A DNA stretch of 64,000 nt, from positions 124,001 to 188,000 of the forward strand of contig NZ_LMKN01000001.1 in assembly GCF_001421535.1 (NCBI RefSeq). The letters are read 5' to 3'. The stretch comes from Sphingomonas sp. Leaf20 (lineage in GTDB: Bacteria; Pseudomonadota; Alphaproteobacteria; Sphingomonadales; Sphingomonadaceae). Positions 41,091 through 50,136 of the stretch are shown one piece after another (positions within the stretch are counted from its first letter, which is position 1; each line of letters opens with the position of its first letter). The notes under the pieces were generated by a model, which had not been told where the DNA came from, ran no database searches, and worked only from the letters and a program-made list of their open reading frames with translations. The position numbers and the translations under genes were made by a program.

Positions 41091-42968
41091 TCAGAACGAT
41101 GACCATTCCTCGCCCGCGTCTGCCATCTCCCGTTGGAACGTAGTTGCAACACTGCCCTGCCCGTTCACCGAACGCGGCCTTGGAGTGACGGTCGAGACTG
41201 CGCGATCCCCTACCACCGCGCTGCGTCGTGATGGCTCACCGATTCTGAACCTGGCTGCCTGATCCGATAGTCCGGCGACCTCCGTGGTGAGGTTGCGCGC
41301 GGCGGCGGACGTCTCCTCGACCATCGCTGCATTCTGTTGCGTCGCGCGGTCCATCGCCCCCACCGCTGCGCTCACCTCGGTGATCGCCGAGGACTGCGCC
41401 TGGTTGTCGGTCGCGATGTTCGCGAGCAGCGCATGGACTTCGCCGACATCGCTCGCGATCGCCGACAGCGCGCCGTCGACGCGCTTCACATGTTCGACCG
41501 CTGTCCCGATATCCGTCTGCGTTGCGGTCAGCTGCTGGCGCGCACGCCCCGCTTCCTCCTCCGCGCGCATCGCGAGCGCGGACACCAGGTCCGCGACGAC
41601 CGCGAACCCGCGTCCCGCCTCACCCGCTCGCCCCGCCTCGACCGCCGCGTTCATCGCAAGGACGCGCGTCTGGAACGCGATCTTGTCGAGCCCTTCGATC
41701 ACGCTGTCGATACCCTTGGCGCTGTCGCTGACGCGGGTCATCGCCTGGACCGCCTCGTCGGCGATGCCACGTCCCCCGGCGACCGTCGTGATCGCACCGT
41801 CGGCGCGCTCGACGGTCCGCTCGGCAGCCACCGCGGTCGCCTTGAGCCGCTCGTCCATCTGCGCGATCGCGGCCGAGGTCTGCTCGAGGCTCGCCGCATT
41901 GCCCTCGGTGCGCCGCGCGAGGTCCTCGCTTGCGTGCGCGATCTCGTCGGAGCCGGTGCGGATCATCGTCGCGCTGTCGGCGACCGACCCGATCAGCGAC
42001 CGAAGCCCGACCAGCGCGCTGTTGAAATTGTCCTTGAGCCCGGTGAAGGGCGCGTGGAGATCCGCAACGATCTCCACGGTCAGATCGCCCTGCGCGAGCG
42101 CGGTCAGCCCGGTCCCGAGACTGTCGACGATCAATTGCGCCTGCGCCTGCTTCGCTGCCTCGGCGGCCTGCAGCTGGTCGCGGAACGCGAGCATCGCCTT
42201 TGCCATGTCGCCCAGCTCGTCGCCGCGCCCGGCGCCTGCGACCTCCGCCTTGAGATTGCCGCCTGCCAGCGCGCGCATCGTGGTCGCCAGCGTCACCATC
42301 GGGTCGACGACGCGGCGGATGGCGAGCACGACCACCAGCAGCGTCCCGGCGACGCCCGCGAGCAGCGTGATGACGAGCACGATCATCGCGATCCTGCCCA
42401 TCCGTTCGGCCGCCACCACCGCGCGCGCTTCGTTCGCCTCGATCGCGTCGGTCGCCGCGGCCATCGACACCTCAAGCTTGCGGAATTCACCGAAGAACGC
42501 GGGCAGCATCCGCCTGGCCCGCGCCGGATTCTCGTCGATCTTCGCCATGATGGCCGTCGCGGAGGCGACATAGCCCGCCATCGGCGCGCCGAGTTTCGCG
42601 GTCAACGCAGAGACGTCAGCCGCCCCCTTATAGTGCGTATCCGCACCGATCGCGCGCTGCAGTTCGGCGCGGTGGGTCACGAAGTCCTTTATGACGTCGT
42701 CGTGTCGGAGCGGGCTGTCCGGTTCCGCCGCCTGGAACGCGGCCAGCACGTCACTGCGGATCGCGTCGTGCATCATGTCCGCCTGTCCGTGGTTCACGAG
42801 CAGCGCGGCGGACTCGGTCTGCCGCTTGAGCGCGGCGGGCTGCATCCAGGCCGCGCCGATCCCCGTCCCGCCGCACAGCAGGATCAGCCCGACCAATATC
42901 CCCCCGGCGATGCGGATCGAGCGTCCCAGCGACATCGTACCCGCGTCGCTCTTGTACTTGCTCAACAT
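41091..42968 (-). CDS. Methyl-accepting chemotaxis protein
   Basis: A 625-residue chemoreceptor. An N-terminal membrane helix (SIRIAGGILVGLILLCGGTGI) and a second one (about 185-210, IAMIVLVITLLAGVAGTLLVVVLAI) bracket a periplasmic helical sensor of about 140 residues. HAMP segments follow, then a signalling domain with GIDSVIEGLDKIAFQTRVLAMNAAVEAGRAGE, the hairpin tip. The last residues end EWSSF, resembling the CheR/CheB-tethering pentapeptide (xWxxF). No other chemotaxis genes are nearby. The start is uncertain (42968 or 43004). Confidence 0.9.
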   Translation of the reverse strand: MLSKYKSDAGTMSLGRSIRIAGGILVGLILLCGGTGIGAAWMQPAALKRQTESAALLVNHGQADMMHDAIRSDVLAAFQAAEPDSPLRHDDVIKDFVTHRAELQRAIGADTHYKGAADVSALTAKLGAPMAGYVASATAIMAKIDENPARARRMLPAFFGEFRKLEVSMAAATDAIEANEARAVVAAERMGRIAMIVLVITLLAGVAGTLLVVVLAIRRVVDPMVTLATTMRALAGGNLKAEVAGAGRGDELGDMAKAMLAFRDQLQAAEAAKQAQAQLIVDSLGTGLTALAQGDLTVEIVADLHAPFTGLKDNFNSALVGLRSLIGSVADSATMIRTGSDEIAHASEDLARRTEGNAASLEQTSAAIAQMDERLKATAVAAERTVERADGAITTVAGGRGIADEAVQAMTRVSDSAKGIDSVIEGLDKIAFQTRVLAMNAAVEAGRAGEAGRGFAVVADLVSALAMRAEEEAGRARQQLTATQTDIGTAVEHVKRVDGALSAIASDVGEVHALLANIATDNQAQSSAITEVSAAVGAMDRATQQNAAMVEETSAAARNLTTEVAGLSDQAARFRIGEPSRRSAVVGDRAVSTVTPRPRSVNGQGSVATTFQREMADAGEEWSSF

Positions 42969-43043
42969 TGTTTGGCGCCCATCCACAAAGGAGAAATTCA
43001 CCATCCTATAATAGCCAGTATTGGCGCGTCTGGAGGATGATCG

Positions 43044-44249
43044 GTGGATATTGTCACGAGACGCCGCCTATGCGGTGCAGCCCTGCCCCTGGCATTGCTG
43101 TGGCCGACATCGATATTCGCGCAAGCCATGTCGGACGATGCCGCCCCTGCCCCCCATCCGGTCTCGATGGAGGTCCGCTATGTCGCCGACGCGATCGGCG
43201 TCCTCGCGGGTGGCAGCGATCGCGGCGCGCGCGCACTCGGGAATCTCGACGTGACGACCGACGGCGATCTCGATCGCCTGATCGGGTGGCGCGACGCGAC
43301 GGCGCACGTCCATCTGCTGAGCAACCATGGCGGCGCGATCAACACGCTTGCAGGCACGATCCAGGGCGTCGACAACATCGAAGTCGCGGACGGACGGACC
43401 AAGCTGTACGAAGCCTGGGTCGAACAAAGGCTCTGGCAGGATCGCGTCTCGCTGCTGGTCGGACTGTCCGATCTCAACGTCGATTTCTACCAGGACGATT
43501 CCGCCGGGATGCTGATCGCGCCTGCGTTCGGGATCGGGTCGGAACTGGCCGCGACCGGACCCAACGGCCCCTCGATCTTTCCGTCGACCGCGCTGACGTT
43601 CCGCGCGGACGTCAGGATCGGTGGCACAGGCTATGTGCGCGCCGCGATCGTCAATGCGCGCGCGGGCGTGCTGGGCGACGCTGCCGGGATGGACCTCGGC
43701 ATGCATGACGGCGCGTTGCTGATTGCGGAGGCGGGTATGACCGCGAACGGCAAGCTGGCGATCGGCGCATGGCGATACACCAGGCGGCAGGACGATCTGT
43801 TCGCGCGCGACGTTACCGGCGCGCCGGCACACCGCATCGCGACGGGCGCCTATGTCCTGCTCGACCAGCGCGTGTCTGGCGATGATGACCGGGGCGTTGA
43901 CGTCTTCCTGCGCGCAGGCTTGTCCGAGGGCAGGACCACGCCGTTCGTCGGTGGGTTCCAGACCGGTGTGCTGGTCCGCGGCGCCATATCGGGCCGGCCC
44001 CGGTCGGAACTTTCGACGGGCGTCTTCCAGGGCGCGCTGTCGTCCGCCTTCCGGCGCACTTTAGCGATCTCCGGCCAGCACCCCGATGCGACCGAGACGG
44101 GGTTCGAGCTCACCTATCGCGATACCGTCGCGTCGTTCCTGACCATCCAGCCCGATCTGCAATATGTCCGCCGCGCGCATCTCGAGCGCGGGCACCGCGA
44201 CGTGCTGATCGGCGGGGTCCGGATCAGCATGACGTTCGACCGGTCCTGA
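43044..44249 (+). CDS. OprB-type carbohydrate-selective porin
   Basis: Outer-membrane beta-barrel of about 401 residues. A signal peptide (about 1-27) ends in FAQA. The rest is alternating strand patterns, with family features such as YEAWVEQRLW, GLSDLNVDFYQDDSAGMLI and the C-terminal GGVRISMTF strand with Phe near the end. OprB-like porins let glucose and other sugars through the outer membrane. It has 76 bases between it and the divergent chemoreceptor, which may be co-regulated. Substrate is unknown. Confidence 0.82.
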   Translation: MDIVTRRRLCGAALPLALLWPTSIFAQAMSDDAAPAPHPVSMEVRYVADAIGVLAGGSDRGARALGNLDVTTDGDLDRLIGWRDATAHVHLLSNHGGAINTLAGTIQGVDNIEVADGRTKLYEAWVEQRLWQDRVSLLVGLSDLNVDFYQDDSAGMLIAPAFGIGSELAATGPNGPSIFPSTALTFRADVRIGGTGYVRAAIVNARAGVLGDAAGMDLGMHDGALLIAEAGMTANGKLAIGAWRYTRRQDDLFARDVTGAPAHRIATGAYVLLDQRVSGDDDRGVDVFLRAGLSEGRTTPFVGGFQTGVLVRGAISGRPRSELSTGVFQGALSSAFRRTLAISGQHPDATETGFELTYRDTVASFLTIQPDLQYVRRAHLERGHRDVLIGGVRISMTFDRS

Positions 44250-44304
44250 ACCGATCGGGCCGGGGCAACATTGGTGCTGCCCGAGGCTCGTCGATCGAAG
44301 CGTC

Positions 44305-45249
44305 TCAGCCCTCGACCTGCCCCAGCCCCCTGACCGCGGCGCGGTACAACGCGGCGCGTGCCTGGCTCAGGGCTGCCTCCTGATCGCCGCCCTGCCCCAC
44401 GACGATCCCCGCGGACGCCGTCACCACGCCGATCCACTCGCCACTGCCGCGCAGCTTGAGCCGGCGTGTTTCGAACGACGCGAGAACTTCCTCGGCGAGC
44501 CCGCGCGCGGCGGCCAGCGCGACGTCGGTCACCACCAGGACGAACTCGTTGCCCGTCCAGCGGATCACCTCTTCCCCGTGGAACGCCTGACGCAGGTTGG
44601 CGACGAAGGCACTCAGGACATTGTCGCCGACCGCGTGGCCGAAGCGTTCGTTGATCCCGGCAAGATCCGCGACGCTGAAGATCAGCATGACATAGCTGCG
44701 ATGCTGATCCGCCAGATGCGCGAACATCGGCCGCGCGCCCTCCGGCGTGAGCGCCTGCGTTGCGGTATCGCGCATCGGGTCCGCGCGCCGTTCGCCCAGC
44801 GACCCCAGATCCGCCTGCAGCCGCGCGACGTCCCTGCGCAGATCCGCGAGCTCGCGCTCGGCATCGGACAACCGCGTCACCAGCGCGGTCGACTCGGGCC
44901 ACCCTTGCGCGTCGATCGACATCGCGGTGACATCGTTGCTCAGCGACTGCGTCAGCGCCTGTGCATCCGACGTCAACGCGTCGAGCTGGTCGGCATGGCG
45001 GGTGACCGCGGTCTCGCGCTCCGCCGTCCTGTCGGGCCTTGCGGGTAGATAGCGGTCGCTCAGCGTCTCCAGCGACCGCGCCGTCAGCCGCAGGCCACCA
45101 TCCGTTTCCGATGCCACGGCACGCGCGAGGTCCGAGTTCGGATCGCCGACGACGGCAAGCGCGAAGGCGTAATTGGCGGCCATGGGCTCGAGACGGTGCA
45201 CCTCGAGGAATGCCAGCGCATCGCGCGCGGCAACGAACGCATTCGGCAT
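44305..45249 (-). CDS. GGDEF-domain protein, degenerate active site
   Basis: A 314-residue cytoplasmic protein. The N-terminal 140 residues are helical (coiled-coil DAERELADLRRDVARLQADLGSL at about 125-150) and the C-terminal about 150 residues a GGDEF fold (SYVMLIFSVADLAGINERFGHAVGDNVL, then TGNEFVLVV where GGDEF should be). The signature is therefore T-G-N-E-F, with the first Gly and the Asp replaced. Catalytic activity is doubtful; it may be a c-di-GMP- or GTP-binding regulator. The start at 45249 has only a weak ribosome binding site. The chemoreceptor and EAL genes nearby suggest a motility or attachment context. Confidence 0.8.
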   Translation of the reverse strand: MPNAFVAARDALAFLEVHRLEPMAANYAFALAVVGDPNSDLARAVASETDGGLRLTARSLETLSDRYLPARPDRTAERETAVTRHADQLDALTSDAQALTQSLSNDVTAMSIDAQGWPESTALVTRLSDAERELADLRRDVARLQADLGSLGERRADPMRDTATQALTPEGARPMFAHLADQHRSYVMLIFSVADLAGINERFGHAVGDNVLSAFVANLRQAFHGEEVIRWTGNEFVLVVTDVALAAARGLAEEVLASFETRRLKLRGSGEWIGVVTASAGIVVGQGGDQEAALSQARAALYRAAVRGLGQVEG

Positions 45250-45538
45250 GCTCGTAAAGGACCCTTCGCTAACCCTGCGCTGCCTAACGCGGCGTCACGG
45301 TCGTCCGTTTCACGCCGGTGGCACGAATTAGCAAATGTTCTGTTGTCGCAAGCGACCCCGCATCGCCCCGCAGGCCAGGCGGGCATCGCCGGTTTCACCG
45401 CCGACACTGGGCTGCCCGGCAGGCGAACGCGTCCGTTTCGGCCGAACCGAGCCTGCGATGTGACGAACTGCTCTGTCATGTTTCGCAACCGATGCTAGCG
45501 TATGTCCGTGCCGAAACGTCGCTGACGTGCCGGCCTCG

Positions 45539-45583
45539 GTGCCCCGCCCGGATGCGAGAGTGTCACACGGACGGGCGGGGCAC
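45539..45583. repeat. Palindromic element, copy 1
   Basis: Perfect 12-bp arms GTGCCCCGCCCG (45539-45550) and CGGGCGGGGCAC (45572-45583). The 21-base loop holds GTGTCACACGGA. Copy 2 at 45660 shares the arms' GCCCCGCC core and the loop sequence GTCACACGGAC. Confidence 0.8.
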
Positions 45584-45659
45584 CTCGTTCATTTGAAATT
45601 CACTTATGTTTGTCATATCGACGGCTAGAGGCATCGCTTTCAGTATCGCGTAACCTTCA

Positions 45660-45698
45660 GCGCCCCGCCAGCTTCAGTCACACGGACCGGCGGGGCGC
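45660..45698. repeat. Palindromic element, copy 2
   Basis: Perfect 10-bp arms GCGCCCCGCC (45660-45669) and GGCGGGGCGC (45689-45698), 19-base loop with CAGTCACACGGACC. It is a diverged copy of the element at 45539, 76 bases away, in the same orientation. Confidence 0.8.
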
Positions 45699-45859
45699 GC
45701 AGCCTCCCGGCGCAAACGACCGATTCGCGACGATAGGTCCGCCCCGATCGATACCCCGCCTCCGCGCCCTGGCGCTCGACGGCTTCCCCGGTCTGTCTCC
45801 AGCGATATCTTCTTGATAATTCTGCGCCCGGATCACCCGATCGGACGTTGACCCTGCAG

Positions 45860-45910
45860 GTATGCCGGGTCGTCGATCCTTTGGCTCGTCACCAAGGCGG
45901 CCCGGCATAC
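45860..45910. repeat. Inverted repeat in the gene-free region
   Basis: Arms GTATGCCGGG (45860-45869) and CCCGGCATAC (45901-45910), perfect over 10 bp. The loop contains a second small stem (CCTTTGG/CCAAGG). Confidence 0.65.
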
Positions 45911-46004
45911 TGAAGTTTCAAAACCCTTGAACTGCCAGACCATTAGGTCCATATTCGATCTGTCCGACGCACTCCCCCAAGACGGTGACGTCGGCACTGG
46001 ACTG

Positions 46005-46042
46005 CGGCCCGCACGAGTTTCCCCCCTTTCTCGAGCGGGCCG
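46005..46042. repeat. Inverted repeat near guaA
   Basis: Arms CGGCCCGC (46005-46012) and GCGGGCCG (46035-46042), extended inside by GAG/CTC, around a pyrimidine-rich loop (TTTCCCCCCTTT). Confidence 0.6.
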
Positions 46043-46103
46043 TTTCGGTTCCGTATACCGGCCCGCACAAATGCGCGTCGCCGATGAGACAATCCACACT
46101 TTG

Positions 46104-46205
46104 TCAGCGCCGGACGTCGAGCCAGCCGGCCAGATATGCATCGATATCCGCTTGGCGAAACAGCCGCGCGGTGGCCGGAAAGCGAACCCTTGGGCGCGGC
46201 AAGCG
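46104..46205 (-). pseudogene. Possible excisionase-like (HTH_17) C-terminal fragment
   Basis: The minus-strand frame from 46205 to the TGA at 46104 reads RFPATARLFRQADIDAYLAG and ends LDVRR. This resembles the C-terminal wing and end of small helix-turn-helix DNA-binding/excisionase proteins (compare the common RxSDIDAWL ending). The expected N-terminal helices are absent: a TAG lies directly upstream at 46206-46208 and guaA ends 50 bases away. The match is short, so this is a tentative call of a decayed mobile-element gene. Confidence 0.35.
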
Positions 46206-46255
46206 CTACGAGCTTCGCCGCGCCGATCCCCTCACCCGCCTGGTACGCCGCGCCG

Positions 46256-46267
46256 TTATTCCCACTC
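46256..46267 (-). other. guaA 3' end, potential integration (att) core
   Basis: The last codons of guaA, GAGTGGGAATAA, match the sequence typically used as attachment core by integrases that target the guaA 3' end in many bacteria. No second copy of this 12-mer is visible in the gene-free DNA downstream, so the second boundary, if any, is lost or outside the window. Confidence 0.4.
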
Positions 46268-47812
46268 GATCGTGCCGGGGGGCTTCGACGTGTAGTCGTA
46301 GGTCACCCGGTTGATGCCCTTGACCTCGTTGATGATCCGCGTCGCCACGCGCGGCAGGAAGTCGCCGGGGAACTGGAACGCCTGCGCGGTCATGCCGTCG
46401 GTCGACGTCACCGCACGCAATGCCAGCACATTGTCATAGGTCCGACCGTCGCCCATCACGCCGACGCTGCGCACCGGCAGCAGCACCGCGAACGCCTGCC
46501 AGATCGTGTCGTAGAGCCCCGCGGCGCGGATCTCCTCGAGGTAGATCGCGTCGGCCTTGCGCAGGATGTCGCAGCGCTTCTTCGTGACTTCGCCAGGGAT
46601 GCGGATCGCGAGGCCGGGTCCGGGGAACGGGTGACGGCCGACGAAGATCTCGGGCAGCCCCAGCTCGCGACCCAGCGCGCGGACCTCGTCCTTGAACAGT
46701 TCGCGCAAGGGCTCGACGAGCTTCATGTTCATGCGCTCGGGCAGACCGCCGACATTGTGGTGGCTCTTGATCGTCACCGACGGCCCGCCGGTGAAGCTGA
46801 CGCTCTCGATCACGTCGGGATAGAGCGTACCCTGCGCGAGGAACTCCGCACCGCCCAGTTTCTTCGCCTCGGCATCGAACACGTCGATGAACGTCTTGCC
46901 GATGAACTTGCGCTTCAGCTCGGGGTCGGTGATCCCGGCGAGCCCGCTCAGGAACAGCTCCTCGACGTTCACATGGATCAGCGGAATGTTGTACGCGCCG
47001 CGAAACAGGCTGACGACCTGCTCGCTCTCGCCCGCGCGCATCAGGCCGTGGTCGACATAGACGCAGGTGAGCTGCTCGCCGATCGCCTCGTGGATCAGCA
47101 CCGCCGCGACCGCCGAGTCGACGCCGCCCGACAGCCCGCAGATCACCCTGCCCTTACCCACTTGCGCGCGGATCTCGGCGATCTTGGTCTCGCGGAACTC
47201 GGCCATCGTCCAGTCGCCGCTGAGCCCACAGACGTGCCGCGCGAAGTTCGCGATCAGCTTGCCGCCATCGGGCGTGTGGACGACCTCGGGGTGGAACTGC
47301 ACGCCGTAGAAGCGCCGCGTCTCGTCCGCGACGATCGCATAGGGCGCGCCGGTCGACACCGCGACGGGGGTAAAGCCCGGCGGGATCGCGTCGACCTTGT
47401 CGCCGTGGCTCATCCAGACCTGATGCCGCTCGCCCTCGGCCCACAGACCGTCGAACAGCGCGCATGGCGACTTGACCTCGATGAAGGCGCTGCCGAACTC
47501 GCCGCCGTCACCCGAGACGATCACGTTGCCGCCGAGCTGTGCGGACATGACCTGCTGGCCGTAGCAGATGCCGAGGATCGGGATCCCCGCCTCGAAGAAA
47601 TGCTGCGGCACCCGGGGGCTGTTCTCGGTCGTGACCGAGGCGGGGCCACCCGACAGGATGATCCCCTTTGGCTGCATCCGTTCGAACGCGGCCGCGGCGG
47701 ACTGGAAGGGGGCGATCTCGCTATAGACGCCGGCTTCGCGCACGCGGCGGGCGATCAGCTGGGTTACCTGGCTGCCGAAATCGACGATGAGAATGCTGTC
47801 TGGATGCTCCAT
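46256..47812 (-). CDS. guaA: GMP synthase (glutamine-hydrolysing)
   Basis: Converts XMP to GMP with glutamine and ATP. The 518-residue product starts [20 protein letters not shown]. The class I glutamine amidotransferase domain (about 1-200) has the catalytic Cys in ILGICYGQQ and the His-Glu pair in FHPEV. The ATP-pyrophosphatase domain has the P-loop [12 protein letters not shown], and the C-terminal dimerisation domain ends GTIEWE. The ATG at 47812 is used; the in-frame upstream 28 codons are not conserved. It lies in the same orientation just downstream of the alpha operon, behind a terminator. Confidence 0.97.
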   Translation of the reverse strand: MEHPDSILIVDFGSQVTQLIARRVREAGVYSEIAPFQSAAAAFERMQPKGIILSGGPASVTTENSPRVPQHFFEAGIPILGICYGQQVMSAQLGGNVIVSGDGGEFGSAFIEVKSPCALFDGLWAEGERHQVWMSHGDKVDAIPPGFTPVAVSTGAPYAIVADETRRFYGVQFHPEVVHTPDGGKLIANFARHVCGLSGDWTMAEFRETKIAEIRAQVGKGRVICGLSGGVDSAVAAVLIHEAIGEQLTCVYVDHGLMRAGESEQVVSLFRGAYNIPLIHVNVEELFLSGLAGITDPELKRKFIGKTFIDVFDAEAKKLGGAEFLAQGTLYPDVIESVSFTGGPSVTIKSHHNVGGLPERMNMKLVEPLRELFKDEVRALGRELGLPEIFVGRHPFPGPGLAIRIPGEVTKKRCDILRKADAIYLEEIRAAGLYDTIWQAFAVLLPVRSVGVMGDGRTYDNVLALRAVTSTDGMTAQAFQFPGDFLPRVATRIINEVKGINRVTYDYTSKPPGTIEWE

Positions 47813-47840
47813 GTCGGGCGCATAGCCGGATGGGACCCGT

Positions 47841-47880
47841 AACGAAAGAGGCCGCGCCTCCCGGATGGGAAACGCGGCCT
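47841..47880 (-). terminator. Terminator after rplQ
   Basis: On the minus strand, AGGCCGCG (47880-47873) and CGCGGCCT (47856-47849) form an 8-bp stem followed by CTTTCGTT. It lies 26 bases after the rplQ stop and would end the alpha operon before guaA. Confidence 0.7.
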
Positions 47881-47906
47881 GCAATTCGACTAACAAGAGG
47901 CAGCGA

Positions 47907-48329
47907 TTATGCCGCTTCGTTGTAATCCTCGTCCGACATCACCGGACCCGAATCCTGACCCTTCGCCGAGACGTCGCGGTCGACGAACTCGATGACGGCC
48001 ATCGGCGAGGCGTCCGACATGCGGATACCGGCCTTGATGACACGGGTGTAACCGCCGTTGCGATCCGCATAACGGGTCGCCAGAACGTCGAACAGCTTGA
48101 TCAGCTGCGCATCGTCGAGCAGCTTGGCATGCGCGAGACGACGGTTGGACAGGCCACCCTTCTTCGCGAGCGTGATCAGCTTCTCGATATAGGGACGCAG
48201 TTCCTTCGCCTTGGCGACGGTGGTGGTGATCTGCTCGTGCTTGATGAGCGCGGCGCTCATGTTGCGGAACAGGGCAAGACGGTGGGCCGAGGTCCGCTGA
48301 AGCTTACGGCCGCCTACGCGATGGCGCAT
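47907..48329 (-). CDS. rplQ: Ribosomal protein L17
   Basis: Large-subunit protein near the exit-tunnel side, last gene of the alpha operon. The 140-residue product starts [20 protein letters not shown], the family signature, and has [29 protein letters not shown]. It has an acidic C-terminal tail of about 25 residues (ending DEDYNEAA), longer than E. coli L17. It is separated from rpoA by a dispersed repeat. Confidence 0.97.
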   Translation of the reverse strand: MRHRVGGRKLQRTSAHRLALFRNMSAALIKHEQITTTVAKAKELRPYIEKLITLAKKGGLSNRRLAHAKLLDDAQLIKLFDVLATRYADRNGGYTRVIKAGIRMSDASPMAVIEFVDRDVSAKGQDSGPVMSDEDYNEAA

Positions 48330-48406
48330 GTTTAATACCTTTTCGTTCGTTCAGGGGCCGTATGAGGTACCCGGGAGCTGGTGGGGACGGCGGCCCACCC
48401 GATTAT

Positions 48407-48487
48407 CCGTCATCCCAGCAAAGGCCGGGATCCAGGGTAGAATACGGTGCCGTCCGTTATCCTGAATTGCGTCAGGATAACGGACGG
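48407..48487. repeat. Dispersed intergenic palindrome, copy 3
   Basis: CCGTCATCCCAGCAAAGGCCGGGATCCAG on the left and TCCGTTATCCTGAATTGCGTCAGGATAACGGA on the right: two hairpins of the CCGTCATCC family. It lies between rpoA and rplQ, inside the alpha operon. Confidence 0.78.
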
Positions 48488-48495
48488 CTTCGCAC

Positions 48496-49566
48496 TCAGC
48501 CCATGATTTCCTGCTCGAGCTTCTTGGCCATCTCTTCGATGTTCTCAGGCGGCCAGCCCGGGATTTCCATGCCCAGGCGAAGACCCATCGACGACAGCAC
48601 TTCCTTGATCTCGTTCAAGGACTTGCGGCCGAAGTTAGGCGTGCGCAGCATCTCGGCTTCGGTCTTGCCGACCAGATCGCCGATATAGATGATGTTGTCG
48701 TTCTTGAGGCAGTTCGCCGAACGCACCGACAGCTCGAGCTCGTCCACCTTCTTGAGAAGGTACCGGTTGATCTGCTGCGTGTCGCCTGCGGGCTCCGCAC
48801 CACCGGCAGCGGGTGCTGCCTGGCCGATCGGGGCCGACGAACGGGTGACCGACGAATCGTCGAAGTGGACGAACAGCGCGAGCTGGTCCTGGAGGATGCG
48901 ACCGGCATAGCCGACTGCGTCTTCCGGGGTGATCGTGCCGTCGGTTTCGATCGTCAGCGTCAGCTTGTCGTAATCCAGGTCCTGACCGACGCGGGTCGGG
49001 TCGACCTTGTACGACACCTGACGTACCGGCGAGTAGAGCGCATCGACCGGGATCAGACCGATCGGCGCGTCGGCCGGGCGGTTTGCGGTCGCGGGCACGT
49101 AACCCTTACCGATGTCGGCGGTCAGCTCCATGTTGAGCGTCGCACCCTCATCGAGGTGGCAGATCACGAGATCCTTGTTCATGATCTCGATGTCGCCCGA
49201 GACGGCGATGTCGCCGGCCTTGACTTCACCCGGACCCGTTGCGGAGAGCTGGAGGCGCTTGGGCCCCTCGCCCTGCATGCGGATCGCGATCTGCTTCACG
49301 TTGAGGACGATGTCGGTCACGTCCTCGCGGACGCCTGCCAGAGACGAGAACTCATGCAGCACGTTCTCGATCTTGATCGAGGTGACGGCCGCGCCCTGCA
49401 GCGACGAGAGCAACACGCGACGCAGCGCGTTGCCGAGCGTCAGGCCGAAGCCACGCTCGAGCGGCTCGGCGATGAAGGTCGCCTTGCGCTTGGTGTCGCC
49501 ACCGGCCTTTTTCTCCAGGCCGCTGGGCTTCTTGAGTTCCTGCCAGTTCTTTGCGTTGACAGACAC
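48496..49566 (-). CDS. rpoA: RNA polymerase alpha subunit
   Basis: Alpha subunit, 356 residues. The N-terminal domain (about 1-240) directs beta and beta-prime assembly ([29 protein letters not shown]); the linker (about 240-270) is Ala/Pro/Gly-rich, and the C-terminal domain (about 280-345) has the helix-hairpin-helix that binds UP elements and activators ([23 protein letters not shown]). The start is GTG at 49566 with AGGGGAAG upstream. It is preceded by rpsK with no rpsD between them, as in other alphaproteobacteria. Confidence 0.98.
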   Translation of the reverse strand: MSVNAKNWQELKKPSGLEKKAGGDTKRKATFIAEPLERGFGLTLGNALRRVLLSSLQGAAVTSIKIENVLHEFSSLAGVREDVTDIVLNVKQIAIRMQGEGPKRLQLSATGPGEVKAGDIAVSGDIEIMNKDLVICHLDEGATLNMELTADIGKGYVPATANRPADAPIGLIPVDALYSPVRQVSYKVDPTRVGQDLDYDKLTLTIETDGTITPEDAVGYAGRILQDQLALFVHFDDSSVTRSSAPIGQAAPAAGGAEPAGDTQQINRYLLKKVDELELSVRSANCLKNDNIIYIGDLVGKTEAEMLRTPNFGRKSLNEIKEVLSSMGLRLGMEIPGWPPENIEEMAKKLEQEIMG

Positions 49567-49585
49567 TTGCTTCCCCTAATTTGGG

Positions 49586-49612
49586 GGCCGGCGGAAAGGA
49601 CTCCCGCCGGCC
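49586..49612 (-). repeat. Hairpin between rpsK and rpoA
   Basis: Perfect 9-bp arms GGCCGGCGG (49586-49594) and CCGCCGGCC (49604-49612). The sequence begins GGCCGGCGGAAA like the hairpin at 53094. No T-tract follows on the minus strand (the next bases are CCCAAATTAGGG), so it is more likely an RNA-processing, pausing or stability element than a terminator. Confidence 0.6.
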
Positions 49613-49666
49613 ATGAATATGCACCCGTGCCGCGCGATCAACCGCGCACGGGCAACGTCGGAGAAA

Positions 49667-50056
49667 TCAGACGCGACGACGCTTCGAAGGACGAACGCCG
49701 TTGTGCGGGATCGAGGTCACGTCGCGGATCGACGTGATCTGGAAACCGACCGCCTGCAGCGCGCGCAGGGCCGACTCGCGGCCCGAACCGGGGCCCTTCA
49801 CTTCGACTTCGATCGTCCGGACGCCGTGCTCGGCGGCCTTCTTGCCGGCGTCTTCCGCTGCGACCTGCGCCGCGTACGGGGTCGACTTGCGCGAGCCCTT
49901 GAAGCCCATTGCGCCCGCCGACGACCACGAGATCGCGTTGCCCTGGGCATCGGTGATCGTGATCATGGTGTTGTTGAAGCTGGCATTCACGTGAGCGACG
50001 CCAGAGGTGATGTTCTTGCGCTCGCGCCGCTTAATGCGCTGAGGTTCGCGTGCCAT
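49667..50056 (-). CDS. rpsK: Ribosomal protein S11
   Basis: Small-subunit platform protein at the mRNA exit. The 129-residue product starts [20 protein letters not shown], with [24 protein letters not shown] and the C-terminal [17 protein letters not shown] signature. It follows rpsM with an 80-base gap. Confidence 0.98.
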   Translation of the reverse strand: MAREPQRIKRRERKNITSGVAHVNASFNNTMITITDAQGNAISWSSAGAMGFKGSRKSTPYAAQVAAEDAGKKAAEHGVRTIEVEVKGPGSGRESALRALQAVGFQITSIRDVTSIPHNGVRPSKRRRV

Positions 50057-50136
50057 GGTGTATTTCCTGACCTGTATCTTCATGACGCCGGGCGGTCCCT
50101 TCGGACCGGCGCCGGCGGAGTAATCCGATTAAGGGA

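Larger units (their letters stand above)
45250..46255. other. Gene-free region beyond the 3' end of guaA
   Basis: About 1 kb with no convincing intact gene on either strand; reading frames here show no recognisable protein. It holds four GC-rich inverted repeats and a possible excisionase-like fragment next to guaA (separate entries). It is the only stretch this large without genes in the window and has the look of decayed inserted DNA or a cluster of untranslated RNAs. Confidence 0.65.

Noticed and set aside
45196..45816. Several open frames of 60-100 codons in the gene-free region
   Set aside because: No ribosome binding site support, no family resemblance, and they run through inverted repeats.
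46136..47842. Plus-strand open frame opposite guaA
   Set aside because: guaA on the minus strand is certain; the plus frame is an Arg/Asp/Leu-rich shadow.
50057..50136. A terminator between rpsM and rpsK
   Set aside because: A short CGGTCC/GGACCG stem exists at about 50092, but it has no T-tract and the genes are co-transcribed in all known clusters.
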